Origin: Candidatus Thorarchaeota archaeon
GTDB lineage: Archaea; Asgardarchaeota; Thorarchaeia; Thorarchaeales; Thorarchaeaceae
Assembly (NCBI GenBank): GCA_029856425.1
Contig: JAHQWZ010000130.1
Location: 1-5,889, forward strand
Length of the DNA: 5,889 nt
Direction of reading: 5' to 3'
The position numbers and the translations under genes were made by a program. This document shows, in pieces, positions 1 through 4,638 of this stretch (position 1 is its first letter; every line of letters starts with the position of its first letter). The notes beneath the pieces were generated by a model. That model had not been told where the DNA came from, searched no databases, and was given only the letters and a program-made list of their open reading frames with translations.

Positions 1-1
1 T

Positions 2-601
2 GATGCGTATCAGGAGCGTGTGGATTTTCTAAAGAAATGTCAACGTATAATCGATGTGCTTGTTCGCAAGGCAAGGAATGTAGTCCATATGGGTGACTTC
101 ACTCCATTCAATTTTGACAGTAGGGTGTCTACACTCAGTGATTTCTTGAAAAAGACGCTCAAGATGGATGACATATCCGTCGAAGCCGCATCTATTGCAT
201 TTCAAGTTGCAGATCCTCTCTATATCACTTTGACTGGAAACGATATCATTGTCATGGGCGATGAAAGCGCCGTCCCGCATGGAGTATTCTATTTCGTTGG
301 AGGAATCGGCTACACTTTCGACAAGAAGCTTGGAGCAGTAAATGAAGAACGCCTCTTCAGAACAACAGAAGACTTGTCGCAGTTTGGAATCGACAAGGCA
401 TTCATCGAAACGAAAATATCTCAAGTAACTGAAGACTTTCAGAACAACCTTCACTCGCTCATCTTCTCAGATGTGTGGAAGAAAAGCACAGCCAAACCCC
501 TGAGTGTGAATTTTGGTGGTGACATACTGATAAGAGCAGAGCCTACGAGTGAGATTTGGATGGGCGTTTTCGAGGTCTATCTCAAATCACCTAAAACATG
601 A
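2..601 (+). CDS. Uncharacterised soluble protein, probably 5'-partial
   Basis: I do not recognise this protein and assign no function. The reading frame is open from base 2 with no stop before the left edge, so the gene probably begins upstream. A GTG at 20 is the first usable start inside the window. It has an AGGAG at 12-16, but the 3-nt spacing is too short to be convincing. From that GTG the product is 193 residues. The N-terminal 20 residues are helical and basic (FLKKCQRIIDVLVRKAR). The middle alternates hydrophobic stretches typical of strands (ADPLYITL, NDIIVMGD, GVFYFVGGIGY), followed by an acidic helix-rich part and a C-terminal strand pair (GDILIRA, WMGVFEVYL). No signal peptide, membrane helix or known catalytic motif is visible. 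It ends with TGA at 599-601, inside the tail of the opposing gene. Coding on this strand is preferred over the shorter, Cys-rich antisense frame because of length and ordinary amino-acid composition. Confidence 0.72.
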   Translation, partial: DAYQERVDFLKKCQRIIDVLVRKARNVVHMGDFTPFNFDSRVSTLSDFLKKTLKMDDISVEAASIAFQVADPLYITLTGNDIIVMGDESAVPHGVFYFVGGIGYTFDKKLGAVNEERLFRTTEDLSQFGIDKAFIETKISQVTEDFQNNLHSLIFSDVWKKSTAKPLSVNFGGDILIRAEPTSEIWMGVFEVYLKSPKT

Positions 602-2180
602 GCGAATCAAACGAGTCAATTGCTATGAACACAGCTCGAAATGCGTAGATTCTAAATGTATATGTTACAGCAACTTGTGAAACTTTATCTACTGCTGTCA
701 TAAGATTGGAAACTGCATCCTGACCAAATGTTGTAATGAGTAAAGGCAAGGACTCAAGAGTTAATGATGACACTCCGTTTCCTTCAGATATCACCAGATC
801 GTCTGCTATGCTCTCCAGAGTGTTGTAAACTAGATTGGGCCTGGAATGAAGATCAGACTCATTACCAACTGCTCCAAGTCGCATTGACCAGTTTGGACCA
901 TATTGCGCAATTGTTCTTGAAAATGAATGAGAAAGGTATTCTCCTACATCTCCATCCATCTCGTAGGAGAAACCTGACCTTGAACAGTCAACCTGTATCT
1001 TGTCCCATCCGGATAGAGTCTGAACAGTTTGACCGCAGAACTTCATAGCCAAACTGTCCAAATCCTGAAGGTCGTCAATAATGAAAGACTCCACTAATAC
1101 GCCAGAACTCAAATCAGATGATTCAGACTCACTAACAAGAATTGCTGCGCTGGTTTCTAAGGCATTTACATCAAGGGCATCCAATGACGAGCGAACCAGA
1201 CTGGAGAAGCCGGGCAGGTTCAGAGTTCGTATTCTTGCCATAAGGGCCTGCCACTCAGGTTCTGACAATGTCATATCGAAATAAATGCAGTAAGGAACTT
1301 GCGTCATATTTAGGTATTCCAGCTCAGACGATAGCAACTGCAACGAATCAAGATGACTCTGATAGACTTCTTGGATAATAGACGTGATCCCAAGCGAATC
1401 AAGCCCATTTTCAAAGAATGACTCTCTTGGCGCAGTCATGGTTACAGTGTAGGTGATTGATGATTGATTTAGTGCAGTTAGCCAGTTCCTTAGCCGATTC
1501 GTTGAATCAGTATTCCCCTCCAAAAGATGAAGGTCCAATCTGACGCCGGCTGAACTTAGATTCTGTAAAAGTGATGCACTAGGTTCTAGTTCAGAGTAGC
1601 CGAAATCAAAATCAGCCAGTGGAACTTCAAGCGTCAGATTCATCTCACCAGTATGCTCTATCAAAGCAATCGGTGTTTGACCTAGCACCAGCGTAGTCAC
1701 TGGAAAACTCAATCCAAGTAGATTTACGATAAGCAATATGACACAGGTCTTTTTGCCAACTTGACGGATACTGGTCTGGGGTCGAAAACGACCCATAAGG
1801 AACATAATGCACAGAGTAAAGACGTTCAGAATGAGGAAGATGATGAACCCATGCACAAGAATTGAAAGAACTCCGAAGAAAACAGTCGCAATGAGTAAAA
1901 TGGCAAAGTTCACGGGAGCAAATCGGTCCTTATAGTACGCCCTCACCATAAGTGGTAATACTATGATGAGAGGCAGAATATAAAGCACAATAGGAAGCGA
2001 ATCAAGTAACCCAATCCCTGCTAAGGACATACGAACCGTAACAGATAACATCGTGTAGAGAATCAATGAGATGTTAAGAACCAAAACTAAGCTGACGAAT
2101 ATGTGCAGCCAGCCATCCAGCTTTGCATTGGACCGAACCTTTGCTCTTAGCGTTCTACGTCTACCAATAAATCCGCTCAT
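591..2180 (-). CDS. Five-helix membrane protein with large extracytoplasmic domain
   Basis: I recognise no family; the description rests on topology. The start is taken at ATG 2178-2180; a TTG directly before it (2181-2183) would add one residue. No clear Shine-Dalgarno is present. The product has 529 residues. A short basic N-terminus (GRRRTLRAKVR) precedes five hydrophobic segments at about residues 24-46, 62-82, 89-109, 111-130 and 146-168. Basic loops (RAYYKDR, and RFRPQ to GKK) fall where the positive-inside rule puts them in the cytoplasm. The roughly 360 residues after helix 5 therefore face outside. That part alternates strand-like and helix-like stretches (NLTLEVPL, VRLDLHLL, ITYTVTMTA, YCIYFDMTL, VLVESFIID, IQVDCS), consistent with an alpha/beta or barrel-like fold. 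It holds six N-X-S/T sequons (N181, N207, N238, N291, N430, N440), fitting archaeal surface glycosylation. Three cysteines (298, 382, 399) lie in this domain. A role in envelope or glycan biology is only a guess. The TAG stop overlaps gene 1 by 11 bp. Confidence 0.85.
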   Translation of the reverse strand: MSGFIGRRRTLRAKVRSNAKLDGWLHIFVSLVLVLNISLILYTMLSVTVRMSLAGIGLLDSLPIVLYILPLIIVLPLMVRAYYKDRFAPVNFAILLIATVFFGVLSILVHGFIIFLILNVFTLCIMFLMGRFRPQTSIRQVGKKTCVILLIVNLLGLSFPVTTLVLGQTPIALIEHTGEMNLTLEVPLADFDFGYSELEPSASLLQNLSSAGVRLDLHLLEGNTDSTNRLRNWLTALNQSSITYTVTMTAPRESFFENGLDSLGITSIIQEVYQSHLDSLQLLSSELEYLNMTQVPYCIYFDMTLSEPEWQALMARIRTLNLPGFSSLVRSSLDALDVNALETSAAILVSESESSDLSSGVLVESFIIDDLQDLDSLAMKFCGQTVQTLSGWDKIQVDCSRSGFSYEMDGDVGEYLSHSFSRTIAQYGPNWSMRLGAVGNESDLHSRPNLVYNTLESIADDLVISEGNGVSSLTLESLPLLITTFGQDAVSNLMTAVDKVSQVAVTYTFRIYAFRAVFIAIDSFDSLMF

Positions 2181-2183
2181 CAA

Positions 2184-2278
2184 CCGTCTGGTTTGGATGC
2201 GACATCAAGCACATAAGCTTCACTATGAAGCGTAAGGCAAAATAGGTCAGCGAACACCGATAAGGCTAGGTTCCAGAA
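2184..2278. other. Divergent intergenic spacer, promoters not resolved
   Basis: These 95 bases separate the starts of the membrane-protein gene and the reductase gene, so both promoters should lie here. On the minus strand the sequence AGCTTATGTG (2210-2219) is a weak TATA-like candidate, about 26 bp before a start site near 2187. That would give an almost leaderless message for the membrane protein. On the plus strand only a weak AGG (2268-2270) precedes the TTG start at 8 nt, and no convincing TATA box is seen. No repeat or hairpin stands out. Confidence 0.3.
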
Positions 2279-3475
2279 TTGTATGATGTAGCTGTTATAG
2301 GAGCAGGTCCAGGCGGATCAACAACAGCTAGATACCTAGCTAAACAGGGATATCAAGTTTGTCTGATCGACAAAGACCGCTTTCCCCGTGACAAGCCTTG
2401 CGGAGGTGGATTCTCCCCGCGCTTGGTTGATGAGTTTCCATATCTAAGGAAACGACAAGGAGATTTTCTAAGGGGCGTATGCCGAGTGGGGGTTATTCAT
2501 TCCTCTAACCAGAAGACAGTCCTCCGTGGACGAGCGGATATGGCTGTGGCTCTAAGAACAGATTTTGACAATGTACTTCTGGAATCAGCCTTAGAATATG
2601 GTGCTGAACCAAAGATGGGAATCAGGGCAAAGTCATTACAAATAGATGCAAATTCCGTGAAAGTGGAATTGACTAATGGAGACCATGTTACTGCTCGCGC
2701 GATAGTAGGCGCTGATGGATCAACAAGTATGGTAGCTCGAGAAACTCAATTGAATGCTAAATGGCCATCTAATCATATAACTGCTTGTAGAGTCGTTGAA
2801 ATACCCGCTAAAACTAGGGACATAATCGAGAGATATTCTGAGGAACTCGAATATCATTTCTTCGCAAACCTTGGAGGTCTACCGGGTTATGGCTGGATTT
2901 TTCCCAAACTAGATACGATTAATATTGGCCTCGGAATAGTGGGAAGATATGCGAAGGGTCTCCTACGTTATTTTGAATCATTCATCAAGATGCTGAAGCG
3001 TGATGGCTATATCGCTAAATCAGCAGAACTCAATGCATTAAAAGGGGCGCTACTGCCCACTGGTGGAACAATTGCCAAATCCTACTCAGAGCGTTGCCTA
3101 CTCGTTGGTGATTCTGCAGGCATGGTCAACCCGATAACAGGAGGCGGAATTGCTCACGCAATGGTAGCTGGTAAGATTGCCGCTGCAATTCTTGCAAGAA
3201 ATCTCGAAAATGATGCTCTGGACGATTCAGACCTAGGCAAGTACCAGACACAATGGATGGCAGAATTTGGTAAGGAAATAAAGTCACAACTAATTGTACA
3301 AAAAGTATTCACCGGTGTCTTCGCAAATACGCTGTTCGAAATTGGCGCTAGGGATTCAGTGCTCCAGGACACCGTGTCTGCAATGATGTCTGAAGCTTCT
3401 GCTGGTAGAAATGATGCATATCGTCTTTTTGGCCGATTCCTCTATGTATGCCTACGAGAAGCTTTGACACCATAG
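2279..3475 (+). CDS. Geranylgeranyl reductase family flavoprotein
   Basis: This is a FAD-dependent reductase of the geranylgeranyl reductase (GGR) family, 398 residues, a normal length. In archaea such enzymes saturate the isoprenoid chains of digeranylgeranylglycerol ether lipids at the membrane face; relatives act on other polyprenyl groups. Visible marks in order: an N-terminal dinucleotide-binding strand and loop (DVAVIGAGPGGS, residues 3-14), the family motif KPCGGG (39-44, with Cys41), GADGS (144-148), the substrate-cavity motif GYGWIFP (203-209) and the second FAD-binding motif GDSAG (277-281) followed by ITGGGI (286-291). The start is TTG: an in-frame stop at 2267-2269 rules out longer forms, and any later start would lose the FAD fold. 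Residue 2 then begins YDVAVIGAG, as is typical of the family. The C-terminal third is helical, as in GGRs. No ferredoxin or prenyltransferase gene lies beside it. The family is certain. Whether the substrate is the archaeal core lipid or a quinone or dolichol chain cannot be told from sequence alone. Confidence 0.95.
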   Translation: MYDVAVIGAGPGGSTTARYLAKQGYQVCLIDKDRFPRDKPCGGGFSPRLVDEFPYLRKRQGDFLRGVCRVGVIHSSNQKTVLRGRADMAVALRTDFDNVLLESALEYGAEPKMGIRAKSLQIDANSVKVELTNGDHVTARAIVGADGSTSMVARETQLNAKWPSNHITACRVVEIPAKTRDIIERYSEELEYHFFANLGGLPGYGWIFPKLDTINIGLGIVGRYAKGLLRYFESFIKMLKRDGYIAKSAELNALKGALLPTGGTIAKSYSERCLLVGDSAGMVNPITGGGIAHAMVAGKIAAAILARNLENDALDDSDLGKYQTQWMAEFGKEIKSQLIVQKVFTGVFANTLFEIGARDSVLQDTVSAMMSEASAGRNDAYRLFGRFLYVCLREALTP

Positions 3476-3564
3476 AATTTGTTCAGATACAAATCCACTG
3501 CAGTATATGACCACTTCTTCAAGAACCTGCGGCGCTTTCTTAGATAGCTGCAATTAATGTAGGC
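3476..3564. other. Convergent spacer without clear terminator
   Basis: These 89 bases lie between the 3' ends of the reductase and phosphoribosyltransferase genes. I see no strong T-run on either strand. The nearest is CTTTCTT at 3535-3541 on the plus strand, after a GC-rich GCGGCG. The palindromic TTCTTCAAGAA at 3519-3529 has too small a loop for a good hairpin. Confidence 0.3.
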
Positions 3565-4125
3565 CTAATCCAGAGGTCTAATGGTGTCAATTTCAAGATT
3601 CTCAATTAGTGATTGAACCTCTGGGCGACCCAGTAGCTTCCTTCTAGTTTCAGAGAGGTTATTAATGACACATACGATTCCGACGACTACTGCGCCAAGC
3701 TTCTCGACCGCCTTCTTGACAGCCAAGACAGTTGTTCCATTGATTAGCCAGTCATCAACGATCGCTACCCTATCTCCTGCATCAATTGAATCAGACACCA
3801 AAGCAAGGCGCCCATCTGTAAACCTGCTGGTAGGTAGAAGCTCTACAGGTCGTGCGTAGTCTTCAGGTAAGTAGGCGATAGATCTTACAGGCACAATGCC
3901 ACATCCAAGGTAATACGCAACTGCACTCCCCAATGCCAACCCTCTCAGGTCTATACCAATAATCTTGTTTGGCTTGACCTCCAATAATGGCTTGGCTAAA
4001 GTAACTACTGCTTTATCAAAGACTGCAGGGTTCTCAAGCAGCCTGCTTATGTCTATCACAGCCTGTCCCGGTTCAGGCCAGTCTCTAATGACTTCTACGT
4101 AGTCACGAAAATCAATCTCAGACAT
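3565..4125 (-). CDS. Adenine phosphoribosyltransferase-like PRTase
   Basis: This is a type I phosphoribosyltransferase of the Apt/archaeal Hpt-like group, 186 residues and the usual size. Members join a purine base to PRPP to give the nucleotide and pyrophosphate; some archaeal relatives are regulators. The N-terminal IRDWPEPG (13-20) and VIDISRLLENP (23-33) match the Apt pattern of IRDFPxPG followed by DITPLL. GIDLRGLALGSAVAYYLG (57-74) matches the Apt ARGFxxGxAVAYxLG segment. VPVR (78-81) and the mobile-loop region (86-96) follow. The PRPP loop is VAIVDDWLINGTT (120-132): the acidic pair D124-D125 is kept, but the usual ATGGT end is changed to INGTT. The ATG at 4123-4125 has a GAGGTG ribosome binding site 5 nt upstream, which settles the start. 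The gene stands alone on its strand. The family is secure. Substrate (adenine, hypoxanthine/guanine or other) is open because of the altered loop. Confidence 0.92.
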   Translation of the reverse strand: MSEIDFRDYVEVIRDWPEPGQAVIDISRLLENPAVFDKAVVTLAKPLLEVKPNKIIGIDLRGLALGSAVAYYLGCGIVPVRSIAYLPEDYARPVELLPTSRFTDGRLALVSDSIDAGDRVAIVDDWLINGTTVLAVKKAVEKLGAVVVGIVCVINNLSETRRKLLGRPEVQSLIENLEIDTIRPLD

Positions 4126-4130
4126 CCAGA

Positions 4131-4136
4131 CACCTC
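4131..4136 (-). promoter_or_regulatory. Shine-Dalgarno site of the PRTase gene
   Basis: Reading on the minus strand, GAGGTG stands 5 nt before the ATG of the phosphoribosyltransferase gene. It matches the archaeal 16S anti-Shine-Dalgarno complement (GGAGGTGATC) over six bases. It is the clearest ribosome binding site in the window. Confidence 0.7.
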
Positions 4137-4186
4137 AACGCAGTGAAAATCCAAGGTGGTCATAATTCTTTCTGTATTTGCGTTGA
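4135..4186. repeat. 8-bp inverted repeat, possible operator
   Basis: TCAACGCA at 4135-4142 and TGCGTTGA at 4179-4186 are perfect inverted copies, with centres 44 bp apart (about four helical turns). The left arm touches the Shine-Dalgarno site of the phosphoribosyltransferase gene, and the right arm lies where its upstream promoter region should be. The pair could bind a dimeric regulator or form a DNA loop. An 8-bp pair in a 127 bp spacer is expected by chance in roughly one case in ten, so this is weak. Confidence 0.3.
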
Positions 4187-4223
4187 TGGCCTCCAGTTGA
4201 GTAGATTGCTTCATTGGTAGAGC

Positions 4224-4234
4224 TTTAAATTAAA
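4224..4234 (+). promoter_or_regulatory. TATA box for a leaderless transcript
   Basis: TTTAAATTAAA is the most AT-rich run in this spacer and fits the archaeal TATA-box consensus. Its core centre (about 4228) is 25-26 bp before the ATG at 4253. That is the normal TATA-to-transcription-start distance in archaea, so transcription would begin at or within a base or two of the start codon. No Shine-Dalgarno lies between, as expected for a leaderless message. The upstream BRE is not clearly matched. Confidence 0.55.
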
Positions 4235-4252
4235 TCCAACATTGTAGATTTC

Positions 4253-4405
4253 ATGGAAACTCCTTCTGACGAAACGGTCACATCATTAACAGACCTCATA
4301 GTAGAGCAAATCCGGCAAATGGCTGAGAAGTCCAATGAAGAGGAGAGACGGAACATGAGAAGGAATCTAGGATTGGAATGTGAATGCGATAGGAAAGCTC
4401 CATGA
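4253..4405 (+). CDS. Small charged protein, 50 residues
   Basis: I do not recognise this small ORF. It reads METPSDE at the start and ends in ECECDRKAP before TGA. Residues 10-39 are predicted helical and highly charged (SLTDLIVEQIRQMAEK, then EEERRNMRRN), and a Cys-Glu-Cys (43-45) near the end could bind metal or pair. There is no signal peptide or membrane segment. The main support is the TATA box placed about 26 bp upstream, which predicts a leaderless mRNA starting at this ATG; an ATG in this exact place by chance is unlikely. The next gene on the same strand begins roughly 100 bp downstream and could be co-transcribed, although a separate promoter is possible. An alternative is that the promoter serves only the downstream GTPase gene and this ORF is an untranslated or regulatory leader. 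Confidence 0.5.
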   Translation: METPSDETVTSLTDLIVEQIRQMAEKSNEEERRNMRRNLGLECECDRKAP

Positions 4406-4491
4406 TTAATTGAGAGAATCACCTAATTTCTGTACAAAGTCGGAGAAACAGTTAAGAAACAAATCTGGCAGTCGGTTGACATCTAGTTGTT

Positions 4492-4497
4492 GGAGTG
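4492..4497 (+). promoter_or_regulatory. Possible Shine-Dalgarno ahead of the GTPase gene
   Basis: GGAGTG is one base off GGAGGTG and follows a TATA-like TTAAGAAA (4452-4459) at a distance that would put transcription start near 4482. It is 6 nt (counted from GGAG) ahead of a GTG at 4502, which is out of frame with the GTPase, and 11 nt ahead of the in-frame CTG at 4507. It suggests translation starts near 4502-4507 and not at 4639. Confidence 0.25.
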
Positions 4498-4500
4498 TAG

Positions 4501-4638
4501 TGTGAGCTGATAGTACCAGGAACTACCATTGGCGTTTCGCTCATTCCAGGCTATATTGAGATACGAGATAAAGGAGTTGTCAAAAAGAAGATACCCACCA
4601 AACACAGATCATTTGAAAGCGTGCTTGAAGAGGTTGAA
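4501..4638 (+). other. Open, protein-like N-terminal extension of the GTPase gene
   Basis: The GTPase frame is open from 4501, just after a TAG at 4498-4500. The 46 codons before ATG 4639 read like real protein: VPGTTIGVSLIPGYIEIRD (residues from 4513), then a basic KGVVKKKIPTKHR and a helical FESVLEEVE that runs smoothly into the sequence after 4639. However, the only in-frame start candidates are CTG 4507 and GTG 4621. Either a rare start codon is used at 4507, or a one-base indel separates a GTG at 4502 (GTG AGC TGA) from the body, or translation truly begins at 4621 or 4639. Confidence 0.5.

Noticed and set aside
29..454. Antisense 141-codon frame inside the first gene
   Set aside because: It is shorter than the plus-strand frame, Cys-rich with an odd composition and has no recognisable motif. 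It lies wholly within the better candidate.
764..1048. Plus-strand 94-codon frame inside the membrane-protein gene
   Set aside because: It is the complement of a clear coding region with sequons and alternating strands, and shows no protein-like features of its own.
1081..1284. Plus-strand 67-codon frame inside the membrane-protein gene
   Set aside because: It is short, polar and has no ribosome site. It shadows the Ser-rich part of the opposite gene.
3154..3372. Minus-strand 72-codon frame inside the reductase gene
   Set aside because: It lies over the conserved GGR C-terminal region and has no support of its own.
3519..3541. TTCTTCAAGAA palindrome plus CTTTCTT as a terminator
   Set aside because: The palindrome leaves no proper loop and the T-run is interrupted, so it does not meet the usual form of either a hairpin or an archaeal T-tract terminator.
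3665..3859. Plus-strand 64-codon Thr/Ser-rich frame inside the PRTase gene
   Set aside because: Composition is typical of an antisense shadow, and the opposite strand carries the conserved PRPP loop here.
4225..4422. Minus-strand 65-codon frame over the small ORF
   Set aside because: It would start antisense to the small ORF and read through the TATA box, and it has no promoter or ribosome site. The plus-strand ORF has the well-placed TATA box.
4550..4557. CTATATTG as an internal TATA box for the GTPase gene
   Set aside because: No in-frame start codon lies about 26 bp downstream, and the bases encode a plausible Gly-Tyr-Ile-Glu stretch.
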